Positions 34,855 through 47,384 of a stretch of 64,000 nucleotides of DNA are shown here, piece after piece (position 1 is the first letter of the stretch; each line of letters begins with the position of its first letter). Source of the stretch: Clusia tigrina. Its lineage: Eukaryota > Arthropoda > Insecta > Diptera > Clusiidae. The notes beneath the pieces are model-generated. The model ran no database searches. It saw only the letters and a program-made list of their open reading frames with translations, and had not been told where the DNA came from. Location of the stretch: the NCBI GenBank assembly GCA_920105625.2, contig OV050030.1:346377477-346441476 (forward strand), read 5' to 3'. Both the position numbers and the translations under genes were made by a program.

Positions 34855-35483
34855 TTGGAAGGCCGATGTACCCAAAACGAGTCACTGTTTGGTGCGGATT
34901 GTGGTCCAGAGGCATAATTGGGCCATTTTTCTTCGAAAATGAGCAAGGAGTGGCCGTTACAGTCAATGGCGATCGTTATCGGGCCATGTTGAACGAATTT
35001 TTGTTCACAAAAATTGAAGAGGAGGATATTGGCAACATTTGGTTTCAACAGGACGGCGCTACGTGCCACACAGCCGAAGCTACATTCGATGTTTTGCGCC
35101 CTGTTTTTGAAGATCGCATTATCAGCCGCAGAGCTGATGTCGTTTGGCCACCTCGGGGCTGCGATTTGACACCGTTGGACTATTATTTGTGGGGTGCCCT
35201 CATAGATAAGTGTTACGCCGACAAGCCAGAGACAATTGACGCTTTAAAGGACAATATTCGTGAAGCCATTGGTGAAATACAGCTGCACACAATCGATAAT
35301 GTGCTTCAAAATTGGACCGATCGTGTAGGCTACTGCATGGCCAGCCGAGGCAGCCATTTGAATGAAATTATTTTCCATTATTAACCGGAAGGATCGTATT
35401 TTCAAATAAAAAAAGAAATTTGAGAAAATATCCAGTAGTTTTTTTTATAGAATTTTCAAAAAAAAAAAGTTATTTGGCGGACC

Positions 35484-35487
<4 letters not shown>
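34855..35487 (+). pseudogene. DD41D-type mariner, C-terminal transposase half
   Basis: About 175 codons (to the TAA near 35384) starting at the microsatellite: [48 protein letters not shown] (second catalytic Asp) and [17 protein letters not shown] (third Asp). There are 41 residues between these two Asp, as in the DD41D (rosa-like) mariner group. The N-terminal DNA-binding half and first catalytic Asp are missing. The frame is otherwise intact. A 3' end with TCGGGTCCGCC (minus) at 35476-35486 abuts TA repeats. Confidence 0.85.

Positions 35488-35574
<87 letters not shown>
35488..35574. repeat. TA microsatellite between two mariners
   Basis: About 85 bp of pure (TA)n. One mariner ends exactly on its left and another begins exactly on its right. 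Mariner-family elements insert at TA, so the tract is both target and boundary. Confidence 0.95.
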
Positions 35575-35577
<3 letters not shown>

Positions 35578-36446
35578 GGTGTTTTTTTAGACGTGTGGTT
35601 TTCAATCTGGCAATACTTTTTTCGGAGTTGGTCTTTTTGACAGCTGTCACTTGATTTATACTCAGTTTCGATTGCCATTTCATAATGAACAGACTTACTC
35701 CTGAACAACGTTTGCAAATCGTGCAAATTTATTACCAAAATAAGTGTTCGGTTGCGCCCAATATTCCATCGACATAATCGCCCAGCAGAGTCGGTAATTC
35801 GAGCAACCATGGATCGGTTTCGCACCACGCTTACTCTAGTGGATAATGCGCATCCTCACAGATGTCGTACAGTGCGCACCGAAGACGCTATTGCTGCTGT
35901 GGAGCAGAGTATCGCATAAGAACCGAACGAGTCCATCCGCCATTGCGCGCAACAATTGCAGCTGTGCCCATCCACTTTATGGAAGATTTTGCGGAAGGAT
36001 CTTAGTTTGCGGGCTTACAAAATCCATTTCGTGCAAGAATTGAAGCCGAACTACCATCAAGCGCGACGCACGTTCGGTGAATGGGCCCAAAACGAGATGG
36101 CCACCGATCCCGATTTTCACTAGAAAATTTTGTTCAGCGATGAAGCTCACTTTTGGTTGAATGGGTGCGTTAATAAGCAAAATTGTCGCATTTGGAGTGA
36201 CGATAATCCACAAGCCATTGTTGAGACGCAGTTACATCCTCAAAAAGTCACTGTTTGGTGTGCCCTATGGGCAGATTGAATCATTGGTCCATATTTCTTC
36301 AAAAATGAAGCCGGCCATACCGTTACAGTCAATGAGGAACGCTATAGAGCCATGATTAATGACTTTTTCTTGCCTGAATTGGAGGATGTTGATGGGAACA
36401 ACCTTTGGTTCCAACAAGACGGCGCTACATGCCATACAGCCAATTA
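35575..36446 (+). pseudogene. DD41D-type mariner, 5' part
   Basis: Begins aagggtgtttttttagacg directly after TA, the typical terminal repeat style of this group. From about 35684 it encodes MNRLTPEQRLQIVQIYYQ (DNA-binding helix-turn-helix start), then frame-shifted pieces including an LNGCVNKQNCRIW-like segment and TVWCALWADxIIGPYFF, ending in [12 protein letters not shown]. It stops right after the second catalytic Asp motif, where LINE RNase H sequence begins (about 36447). Several stops and shifts; no 3' terminal repeat. Confidence 0.8.
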
Positions 36447-37105
36447 AACAATCAATTTATTGAGACAAGCAGACTCCGGAGGATCCTCAATACCACCCCT
36501 CGGGCTCTTGAATGTATTCAGAGATCGGACGGTCACTGGACTGACTCTGAAACGGACACTCTAGATGCCCTAATAGAAACACACACTACACCTAATCTAA
36601 TCCACGGGTTCAACACCCACATTCCTAGCAGAGAGAAGAACAGTCCAAAAATCTAGTGGTCATTGATAGTTCCATTGACATATATACGGATGGCTCCAAA
36701 CAGGAAAATAAGGTCGGATGCGGCATTTTCTCCAGAAAACTTGGCATCAAGCTCTCCTATCGTCTCCTAGACAATTGCGGCGTCTTCAGTCGGAAGTAAT
36801 GGCAATATTCCTAGCGTACAAGTGGCTTATTCACAATGAAGTATGCGATATGAACATACTCATATTCACGGACAGTCTGGCGGCAATCAAGTCACTACTC
36901 CTAAGGTCGTCCTTGATTGCCGCTCCTCCCTGAACATCGTCTTTGGTAACCCACAAGTTCACATATGCTGGGTGCCTGGACATAGCGGCATTCTGGGAAA
37001 CTGCGAGGCTGATGAATTGGCCAAAATAGGTACGCTGCTCCCTGCCACCTCCCCCTCTTTTGGCATAGGTGTCCCACTGGCCACGGTCAATAAAACATAA
37101 CTACC
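36447..37105 (+). pseudogene. LINE fragment with RNase H domain
   Basis: Starts with SRLRRILNTTPRALECIQ and DGHWTDSETDTLDALIETH, the region just before RT in LINEs that carry RNase H (I/LOA type), then jumps near 36640 to an RNase H domain: DIYTDGSKQENKVGCGIF (catalytic Asp), SSEVMAIFLAYKWL (Glu), LIFTDSLAAIKSL (Asp), and after a shift HICWVPGHSGILGNCEADELA. The whole RT is deleted between the two parts. Its own boundaries are not visible. Confidence 0.8.
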
Positions 37106-37196
37106 AAAACTCATAAAACATAACTAACATAAGCAGCAAAAAGACAGCACGGGACACTGTCTGATCGGTAAACATGCTGAAAGACTAGCACTGCCG

Positions 37197-37600
<404 letters not shown>

Positions 37601-37606
37601 TATATA

Positions 37607-38523
37607 CGAGGTGTGATCAAAAGATAACCGTTATTTTCATCTTTTCGTGAGTTACGTATGTTCGCATTTTTTTTTTTTATGTTGGTGCACATGTCTGTTA
37701 TATATGTTGGCAATACCAACCATTTTGGATTGTCAGTTTGTTGTTGACAGATAAAAAGGTTAGTCGTGTTTTGGTGTTCTCTTCGATTTTGTACTATTCG
37801 AAAAAAATGGATCAAAGACAACTGTATTCAGTTTTGTGTAAAAAATGAAATTAAATGCGCAAGGAAATTTGAAATGTTGACTGTGGCCTTTGGCGAGTCT
37901 ACTATGAGCAGAACACAAGTTCAATTGTGGTATAACCGGTTTAAGGAAGGCCGAGAAGATGTCAATGACGATGCTCGTCCTGGTCGCCCGAGCAGGTCAA
38001 CAACCGATGAAAACATTGACGCAGTGAAGAAAATGAGTTTGGATAATCGTCGAATCAGTATCAAAGAGGTTACTGATGATGTTGGCATATCGTTCGGCTC
38101 ATGCCAAGCAATTTTTACGGATGTTTTAGGCATGAAACGAAGATTGTTCCAAAATTGCAAAATTTTGAGCAACAACAATGTCGCATGGACATCGCTCAGG
38201 AGCTGTTTTTGGCCAAAAACAAAACCGTTATCATGCCTCAACCACCGTATTCACCGGACTTGGCCCCCGCTCACTTTTTCCTCTTTCCAAAACTGCAGAC
38301 AACGATGAAAGGAAAGCGTTTTGCTACGATTGAGGAGATAAAAGAAAAATCGAAACAGGAGCTGTAGGCGATACCAAAAAAAGCGTTTCAGAACTGTTTC
38401 GAGGATTGAAAAAAATGCTGGCATAAGTGTATTATATCTGAGGGGACAAGATAGTCGTTGATGAATAAATAAATACATTATTTTTTGATCACATAATAAT
38501 GGTTCTTTTTTGATCACACCTCG
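37607..38523 (+). mobile_element. Internally deleted mariner with both terminal repeats
   Basis: A 917-bp element bounded by inverted repeats: cgaggtgtgatcaaaag at 37607 and its reverse complement ending at 38523 (about 26 of the first 31 bases match), each next to a TA target copy (37605-37606 and 38524-38525). It carries a deleted transposase gene. The ends look competent, so it could in principle have been moved by an enzyme from elsewhere. Confidence 0.88.
37807..38400 (+). pseudogene. Mariner transposase, internally deleted
   Basis: Encodes the paired helix-turn-helix DNA-binding part: IKFCVKNEIKC-like start, FGESTMSRTQVQLWYNRFKEG, RPGRPSRSTTDENIDAVKKM, and RRISIKEVTDDVGIS. It then jumps, without the first two catalytic Asp, to the end of the catalytic domain: VIMPQPPYSPDLAPAHFFLFPKLQ. 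In this last motif the third catalytic residue (Asp before FFLF) is His, so the protein is doubly dead. A frame change lies near 38150. Confidence 0.85.
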
Positions 38524-38561
38524 TATATATAGTAAACCAACTAATCGGTATATAAACATTT

Positions 38562-38579
38562 TGGAGGCCCCGGCGAGAT
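38562..38579 (+). promoter_or_regulatory. Primer binding site of a BEL/Pao-type element
   Basis: TGGAGGCCCCGGCGAGAT, a TGG-starting 18-mer, lies 117 bp ahead of a BEL-type gag, where a primer site is expected. The 5' LTR that should precede it is reduced to about 36 bp because the mariner and the TA repeat lie there. The tRNA is not identified. Confidence 0.5.
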
Positions 38580-38678
38580 ACTGAAGGAAGACAACCCGAA
38601 GTACCTCAAGAAGGATATCCAGTGATATCACAACTCAGCACACAGAGTTTAAACGTAAAATCACCTTTAACATTCAGC

Positions 38679-40416
38679 ATGGTGCATCACCAAGAAACAA
38701 TTGAACAGTTGAACAAGTTGACCAGGGCACAGTATGAAGTGGGCTCAGCAATAGAGCAATTGGTGAGCAATTTTAAAAAGGATCCACAAGACCGTAAAAC
38801 CACCGAATATGCCAGTAAACGCGTGAAGACACTAAAGGAGGCATGGTCTACGTTCGAACATCAACATCATCTCGTACTCGAGCTAGACGAAGCTAATCAT
38901 GAGTACTTCAAACAGGATTATAGAGGCAACGTAGCAAACCTATACGTCTGGCTGTTCACCAAATTACAGCACATCAATGAGGAAGGAGAGAAGCGTAAAA
39001 CACCAGTACAACTTGAAGTTCCCTTCCACTTCCATCAATGAGGCTCTATCCGCAAGGACAGCACACCGCGAACTAGCCATCAGGAAGGCGATGGACTCAT
39101 AGCCCTAGTACGGCAGCAAAAGGCGTTGGTGCGTGCAATTTCTCGTGTCATGGGAGATGTGCACACGGAAACTGATCAGTCACATCCACCAGTGTACTAT
39201 GATATCAAAACGAAATTATTGACACGTTACCACGATAATCTGGTGCAAAATAACCAATGGATATGGCAACGAACAAACCTGGCGGAAATTGATGGTTATG
39301 ATGCGGACAAATTCTACGAGATCGAAGACGCAGTTCAAAACGTACTCATTAAGTTACGACAACATATTCCAGTCAGTACACCGAACAACTCCACGCCAAT
39401 CAACACCATACCACAGGCATTAAATGTGCATTTGCCTAAAGTTACCTTGCCAGTTTTTGACGGTAGCTATTGAAAATGGATACCATTTCGCGATATGTAT
39501 GTTAAGATGATACATACTCAGCCAATAAGCAACACACAAAAAAATGTTTTACTTGGCTGCCAACGTAACCGGAGAAGCTAAAGCACTCATCGGTCACTTG
39601 CCAGCATGCGAGGAAAACTATGACGCAGCCTGGCAAATCTTGTGCGATAGGTTGAACAATAAACGCAAACTGGTTAAAACTATCTACAGCAAGTTGTTTA
39701 ATATAAAGAATGCTAGCAGTGAAATGGGCTCAATGCTTAAAACTTTACACGATGCAGCCAAGGAATGCATTTACGCGTTAAAAAGCCAAGGAGTTCACGT
39801 AGATAGCTTCCACACAATTTTGGAGTATCTTTTATTGCAGAAGTTAGATAAAACGTCAAGATCCGAGTATTAACTGACGCTAGATCAGCCTCAGGAGTTC
39901 CAACCCATTGACCGCCTATTGAAATTCTTAGAAAAACGTTTTCAATCATGTGGAGACCGAGAACCACAACACAAAATTATCAACAATAAATCTACAAACA
40001 TGAAGTATCATGCAACGCTATTCTCAGCAACCAAGGCCGCAACGGGCTGCACCGTATGCAAAGGCAATCACCAACTTTTTGCATGCGCACAATTCTTGGC
40101 AAAATCGCTGCATCAGCGCTTGGATATAATTAAACAACACAAGTTATGTGCGAATTGTATGAAAAATGGTCATACATCGAAATCAATGAGAATATGCACC
40201 AAATGCGACAAGAAGCACATCTCATTAGTGCATTTTGATCAACAGCTAGCTAAGGGCCCATCCAATAACTCGGGTCAATCCAGTCAAGGGTCATCTCAGA
40301 CACTCACAACATTCGTAAGTGAGCCTACCGTGGAGTTACATAGCTATACAGGTGCCATAGAAAAACCACTCACCACTTCATTCGTGTCCCCGGTCAATCG
40401 TGGAAAATATTTCTAA
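38679..40416 (+). pseudogene. BEL/Pao-type Gag
   Basis: From ATG 38679 to about 40416 in four frame blocks: LNKLTRAQYEVGSAIEQL and DRKTTEYASKRVKTLKEAW (N-terminal helices), QNNQWIWQRTNLAEIDGYDADKF, LPKVTLPVFDGSY, FYLAANVTGEAKALIGHLPACEENYDAAW (the DUF1759 gag core), and a zinc-knuckle region CTVCKGNHQLFACAQF ... LCANCMKNGHTSKSMRICTKC. Stops or shifts occur at about 39040, 39473, 39540 and 39873. No protease/pol follows; the sequence runs into short tandem repeats and then a microsatellite. Confidence 0.82.
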
Positions 40417-40550
40417 AGAAATATTTCTAAAGAAATATTTTAGAACCAAAATTATTTAACCGCAATCGTGAAAAATATCTCTGAAGAAATATTTTAAAAT
40501 CAAACTTTACTAATCGCAGTCGTGGAATATATCTAAAGATATATTTTAAC
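40392..40550 (+). repeat. Three imperfect tandem repeats with internal palindromes
   Basis: Three units of about 55-70 bp, each starting gcaatcgtgg/gcagtcgtgg-like and containing a self-complementary aaatatttctaaagaaatattt block. The first begins inside the last codons of the BEL gag. The symmetrical AT-rich blocks could form hairpins. Confidence 0.75.
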
Positions 40551-40814
40551 ACAGGAAATTTTAATAACAATAATAAAAATGTTTTTTTTTCTAATTGAGA
40601 GAAACTATTTCTTTCTAAGTGCTTCTGAATGCCAAAAATAAAAGGTGAAAGACTAAAAACAAATAAATCTGCGTATTCAAGTGCAGTGTCATTAACCGAA
40701 CAAAGTATACGTGAGGTACTTGCAAGCCCAAGCATAGGAACCCCAAGTGCAGCAACCAACAACGAAACAACAATAGCTTTCACCCTGAGCACAAGCGAAA
40801 TGCTTAAAACGATA
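40551..40814 (+). other. Unassigned sequence, possible BEL protease-spacer remnant
   Basis: A 62-codon frame at 40629-40817 encodes a Ser/Thr-rich peptide (SLTEQSIREVLASPSIGTPS). It has no recognisable domain and may be a spacer of the BEL polyprotein. No other feature is seen. Confidence 0.3.
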
Positions 40815-40818
40815 TGAT

Positions 40819-40885
<67 letters not shown>

Positions 40886-41036
40886 GTATCTGTATATATG
40901 TGTATATGTATATGTATATGTAGATGTATATGTACATGTACATGTATATGCATATGTATATGTATATGTATATGTGTATTTATATGTATATGTATATGTA
41001 TATGAATATTTGTATGTATATGAATATGTATGTAAA
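40815..41036. repeat. TA and ATGTAT microsatellite
   Basis: About 65 bp (TA)n followed by 150 bp of gtatatgtatatgtacatgtacatg-type hexamer units. It separates BEL gag (plus strand) from the LTR of the reversed BEL element. Confidence 0.95.
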
Positions 41037-41037
41037 A

Positions 41038-41513
41038 ATACACTTCTTTTGGTGCTTTCAAATAAAAAAGTCGAGAATTGCTTTTTTGGATATAAGTTGG
41101 ATCTCTTACCGCCGGTGGGGGAAAATCCAACTTGTTTCTTAGAAGTAACGAATTATTCTGATTGTAAGTACAAAATTGCCCTATATTTATATTAAAATTA
41201 TTACTAATACATATAATTATTTAAGCCGGCCCGTGTGCTGTGTCCTCACAAATCCGTGCGAATGGTTTTGTTCTCACGGTAGCTAGCGGACGAAGTAAAT
41301 GCAATTCAATATACAAATTTAAACATAATTGGCAAGGTAATCCAGAATTTATTGCGTAAGAGATTATGCAATAAAATTCCCAGCACCGTTGCTATAAGAA
41401 GTTAGAAATTAAAGTAAATTTGTTAAATAAAAATTATTTATATTTTCCCAGCACATACTTAGGAATGTGACTTGGTTGACTGTATGGATTGAAGCTCATG
41501 TTCTTCATGAACA
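41038..41513 (-). mobile_element. 3' LTR of the reversed roo-like BEL element (partial)
   Basis: On the minus strand a strong polypurine tract (AAAAGGGGGGAAGA, 41514-41527) is followed by TGTTCATGAAGAACATGAG, similar to the TGTTCA start of roo LTRs. At least 475 bp follow, with AATAAA-type signals near 41345-41380, until the microsatellite at 41037 replaces its end. No second LTR is found, so identity rests on the tract, start and position after env. Confidence 0.68.
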
Positions 41514-43007
41514 TCTTCCCCCCTTTTAAAGGTGTCCAAAGATGATACATCACTATATAGTGATGTACATGATGGACCTTGTCAAACGTGGTATGCTGCT
41601 TTATTGATATTAGTGGCTCCTTGCCACCTTCCGTGTCGAATTCTGGCAATGGTGCTGGCGAAATTGCATGTGACTGCAAATATGAGTGATTCAAATCATT
41701 TCTGTTAAATTACTGCTAGTAGGCATTGTCTGTGTTGCAGAGGTCTCGAAAGTATTTCGTGCTTGGATCGTCATTGTTTTGTGGTAAATGATGCATCTTG
41801 GTGCTTGGTTGATGGTGCCGCTGCCGGAGATTTCTCTTCTTTCATGTTGCATTTTGCAAACCACATTGATGACGGATGTTGTTGATACCGAAAATATCCA
41901 TTGCCCGGGAGCCCTTAGCTGAGTCCAATATTGAGAAGGAATCGTGGCCATAGCCCTGCAGAGAGCTAGGTCCGGTTTTTTGTCATTGAGCATGCTAACC
42001 TCGCATTGGGAGAATGATGATTCCTTAGAATAGATGGGTCTGAATACAATCTTGTCTCTTATTACTCTTCCCTTTGAAGTCATCATTTTGTAAATTGATA
42101 ATAAATCCTCTTCTTGAACTGGAAGTGTGAGAGTGGAAGGCAATTGTTCTCGTATGAAGTAAATTTGCTGTTTAAGCTGTTCCGGTGACAATAATTGTGT
42201 GCTACTTTTGCCTGTGTAAGCTTCCGTTAGTATGCTGAGAACTTCGGTTTGTATTTTCTCATAGTTGTTCATTAGTATGAATGCATATCCTGATAGAACC
42301 GTAAATATTTCTACCTAAACTGCATCGTTTATATGCTCCTTTAGTGTATTGAACTGGTTTTTAATCTGATCAGTAGTCTTGCGAAACAAATTACGAGTTG
42401 ATTCGAGCATGGACTTGTGTCTTTTTGCAGGCTCAAGTAAATGATTTTCATTTTCAGCAGATTTTGCTATTTCTCCTTCGATATAATCAGCATATTCCTT
42501 GTCGAGGACACCAAAAAAAACTATGTTGTGTACTGCCAATGATTCCTTGTAGTGCACGCTTAAGCCTAACATGGTGGTGATGAATCAGTTCATTGATTCG
42601 TTGCTAGTCTTCAATTTTGTGTTCAATCTCATCTACGGTGGCACGACAGTATTTTAAGAAATAATTAATAATTTTTCACATATATTTTTGATGTCATAAA
42701 TGTTTGATTTGAATCCATTAAGTTCAGCAAAGTAAGAACTAAGATTCAAATATACCAGTATATTCTAATGACTTTGAATCAAATTCATTGTGCCCATGTC
42801 TTCAAAATAAATCCCAGGGTAAGGTAGGAATGGTGTAATTTCTACCAAGTTGCTGCTTGAAGTGAGAGCTATGGCTGTGGTGATTAAATTCATGGTAAGC
42901 AATCCTAGAATACCTGATGAAATTTCCCTTCTTTTATATGAAGGTTCCGTACTGGTTTCCTTTGCAGGATCTGCAACATTTTTACTGATTCGTCCATATT
43001 GCTGCAC
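41440..43007 (-). pseudogene. Envelope-like region of the reversed BEL element
   Basis: Between integrase and the polypurine tract, where roo-type elements carry an env-like gene. Three minus-strand blocks (43007-42765, 42572-42315, 42272-41691) and a tail (41694-41440) follow one another, with a hydrophobic segment near the start of the first, a charged helical region in the second, and a Cys-containing ectodomain-like third block. Stops and frame changes separate all blocks, so no protein can be made. Assignment is by position and general similarity to insect retroelement envelopes; I cannot identify a fusion peptide or cleavage site with confidence. Confidence 0.6.
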
Positions 43008-43038
43008 TCTAGCCTAGGTCTCAGGTTGTAACCAGTTT

Positions 43039-43500
43039 TTATTTATTGGTTTGAATCTTGGTCTTCGCCTGACAGATCGGCCTGTTGTACATAAGGAAAG
43101 AACCTGCTGCTTTGGCTGAGACAATGTATGCCTTTGTGGGACGTTTTCCTCTGATACAATAATGTATTTGAAACGGTCCACAAAAATCAATCCCTATGTT
43201 TGTAAATGGCCTAGCTGGTTGTACCAGCTCAATAGGTAAATTTCCCATGAGTTGGGAAATACCTGCGGGGCGTGCAAAAAGCATTTGCGGCAGTTTTTAC
43301 ATACCGATTTTGCGATTTCATTAGCTCGCAGCAGCCAGAATTTTTCTCTCTGGGCTGCTAGTAATGCCATTGGGCCCGCATGCATTTTGTCTTCATGATA
43401 TTGCTGTACTAGCAGGGTGACAATTGGATTGGAATGAGGAAGTAATATTTGATGTTGAGCCGGAAACGGTAGTTTTGACATTTTTAGTCTACCACCTACT
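43039..43500 (-). pseudogene. BEL integrase fragment, reversed
   Basis: The block 43481-43194 encodes the integrase zinc region of BEL elements (LLVQQYHEDKMHAGPMALLAAQREKFW, ... CKNCRKC). A frame change leads to 43284-43039 with LPIELVQPARPFTNIGIDFCGPF, the first catalytic Asp of the core, then ends. The rest of the core (second Asp and Glu) is missing, so it is internally deleted as well as shifted. Confidence 0.82.
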
Positions 43501-43581
43501 CTTATGATTTCTCCACAAAATATGGAGTAAATGGAGAAAGTGGACTGCAGATAGTTACCTCCTTTCCTTTCTTGAGTTGGT

Positions 43582-44420
43582 TTATTTCTGATGCAAATGA
43601 CTGTTCTGGATATGCTTTACAATGGTTATTAACGCCTGATCTAGTTGTTCAATGGTGGGATGTATTTTTAATGTTCTCTTCGCCGTTTGTAGCCGACAGT
43701 TGTTTATGAATCTATGAGTGAATGCCATTGTTCGCTTCAATCTTTTAAACGAATTGTGAGAATTTATTTGTTCAATGAATGCTGGTTGATACGTGGTAGT
43801 GAGAATTGTTTTCTGTTTCTCCGCTCTTGATTCCAGTTTGAAGTAATGGTTGGCTGTATAGGGTAACATATCTTGTCAGAATATAAGAATGGAGGCCCAT
43901 GAAACCATAACCTCAATTTTATGAGTTCGTCTGGAAGTATTGCTCTTGATATAATATCAGCTGGATTTTCGTCGCCTGCTATATGTCTCCATTGACTGCC
44001 TGTTGTTGAACGTTGAATGCTGGCCACTCTGTTTGCCACGAAGGTATTCATGCTGGAAGACAGTGATGTTATCCAGGCCAAGACAATGGTTGAATCCGTC
44101 CAGCAAACTATTTCATCAAACGCTATTGTCAGTGCTTGCTGAACCTTTTTTATAAGTTGTACTAGTAGTTTTGCTGCGCAAAGCTCTAGTCTCACTAAGG
44201 ATTGTTTCTTCCTCGGAGCTAGTCTGGACTTCGCACATAGTAAGTGCGACACAAAATGTCCCTTAATGTCCTCAGATCTGAGGTAAATGCATGCCCCATA
44301 CGCTATTTCGCTGGCATCTGAGAAACCGTGTAATTGAATTCCAAGTGGTTCGGAAGCAAGCACATGCCTTGGTAAACAAAGTGTAGCTAATTGAGGGAGC
44401 TGGTTCCTAAATCTGAGCCA
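43582..44420 (-). pseudogene. BEL RNase H region, reversed
   Basis: The frame 44363-43764 gives PLGIQLHGFSDASEIAYGACIYL (catalytic Asp), RLELCAAKLLVQLI (Glu), IVCWTDSTIVLAWI (Asp), QWRHIAGDENPADIISR and LWFHGPPFL: the RNase H-type domain of BEL/Pao polyproteins with its catalytic residues present. A shift near 43780 leads to the linker toward integrase (43869-43582). Almost intact over 200 residues. Confidence 0.86.
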
Positions 44421-45110
44421 CTTGGTATGTAACTCTTAAGGAAGGGCGGCATCCCAATCCAAATCAATTCACAGAGTTGTTGAAGAAAAACCTTCCCAAT
44501 AACAACTACTGGATTTACAAATATTAGCGGATCGAATTGCTAGGATATACCTGCTAATACAGAGCGTTTTGTCAGCCTTTTTGGTGGTGGCGATAATGAT
44601 TTAATGCAGAAGTAGTTAGACTGAGGTTGCCAGATTAGCCCAAGAGTTTTAGTGAATTGACCTTCATTTGCAGAAATGTCCAGTTTGATTCCGCGATCTT
44701 CTGAATTTAAGTTTCGCAAAAATGCTTAGTGACTGGAACACCATTTGCGCAGTTGTAACCCTCCACGTTTCATCATGTTTATTAACTCATCTTGAGTTCT
44801 GAGTGCCTCGTCTAAGGCTTTGAATGAGCTCATTGCAGAGGCATCAAAAACTACCCTCAATTTTGTGGTTTTGCTTTCTGGTTTGAACACACAATGATGA
44901 GTTATAAAGTACCGCCTTTGGCTTATATTTTTGTACTTTATTTCGTTCATGTGCCCAAAATTTTCATATTCTTTGATGAAGGTTGAAAATGCTTGCTTTA
45001 GTTCAGTGGATTTATCCAAGCGAGCTTCCAACGACCTGAAGCGCTGAATCGCCATGCTGCAAGAATTTCCGAAAACCACTGGATCCATTTTTAATGGTAA
45101 CTGTACAGTA
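44421..45110 (-). pseudogene. BEL reverse transcriptase with palm deleted, reversed
   Basis: The frame 45088-44726 encodes MDPVVFGNSCSMAIQRFRSLE and the RT start HHCVFKPESKTTKLRVVFDASA, then passes directly into ALRTQDELINMMKRGGLQLRKW, which lies after the palm in other BEL elements. The palm with the YxDD site is therefore deleted. Downstream pieces (TLGLIWQPQSNYFCIKSL, SVLAGISQQFDPL) are in other frames to 44421. Confidence 0.8.
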
Positions 45111-45592
45111 TAGCGACCATCATTATCAAGGGTTGTTGTAGTTTTAAAGATGTCCGCAGATCGTGCTTCATCTTCACTAACAAGTTTAGTTTCATTATTG
45201 ACTTCTTACAATTCCCAAAATCGTGAAACTTGTTCATTGAGAGCGTCGTCCTCATAGCCAAGTCCGCAGAATACAGAGTCGGTAGTGTCAGTTGCAGCCT
45301 TTCCCAGTACTACCCATCCCAATATAGTATTTTGAAGTGTAGGCAAATGCTTGGCTATTTTTATCTGCCCTATTGACATTAGAGAGGAGTACAATTCAGC
45401 TCCAATTAGTAAGTCCACCTTCGATGACTGGTGAAAGGTTGGGCCAGCCAATTTTATATTTCTTGGAATTTTCCATTTGCTGATGTCAATGTTATTAATG
45501 GGTTGATCATTGGTTATTTGATCAATTATGTGCGTGTCAATGTTGGCTGTGAAGCCCGTAATTGTAGAAGCGATGGTAATGTTGTAACGACT
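45111..45592 (-). pseudogene. BEL protease region, reversed
   Basis: 45451-45206 plus its upstream extension to 45592 encode ITGFTANIDTHIIDQIT, WKIPRNIKLAGPTFHQ, VDLLIGAELYSSLMSIG and NTILGWVVLGKA, the peptidase A17-type/DUF1758 region of BEL polyproteins. The first part, with the active Asp, would lie beyond 45592, where a foreign LTR fragment begins. The sequence to 45111 is the linker toward RT, partly out of frame. Confidence 0.78.
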
Positions 45593-45709
45593 CTCTCTTT
45601 TTCGCTGGGGTAAAACTCAGCGGGTGCCAGGTTCGTTTACAGAAATATTTCAAAGCTCGAATAATAGGTTTCCCATATAGATACTCTTTTATTCATTTAA
45701 ATATATATA
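45593..45709 (-). mobile_element. LTR 3' fragment (U5 end) in the BEL protease region
   Basis: Starts TGTAACGACTC in plus orientation, i.e. ends GAGTCGTTACA on the minus strand. It shares with the LTRs at 2179-2241 and 55837-55899 the block CGCTGAGTTTTACCCCAGC and TCTGTAxACGA. A reversed poly(A) signal (TTTATT) lies near 45690. It is cut by the DD41D-type mariner at 45710, so the stem-loop part, if ever present, is missing. Confidence 0.62.
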
Positions 45710-47250
<1,541 letters not shown>

Positions 47251-47380
47251 CAGCTAGTATCCTTAGTTTAATTAATATTACTGTTAATATCCTTAATTTA
47301 ATTAATATTACAGCAAGTATCCTTAGTTTAATTAATATTACAGCTAGTATTCTTAGTTTAATTTATATTACAGCTAATAT
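47251..47380 (+). repeat. 30-bp tandem repeat, 4.3 copies
   Basis: Units start at 47251, 47281, 47311 and 47341, with a partial fifth at 47371. The consensus begins cagctagtatccttagttta and continues attaatatta. Units differ at a few positions; the period is exactly 30 bp. Confidence 0.93.
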
Positions 47381-47384
47381 ATAC

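Noticed and set aside
40804..41130. Frames rich in His-Ile or Met-Tyr repeats
   Set aside because: Same cause: ATGTAT/TA repeats.
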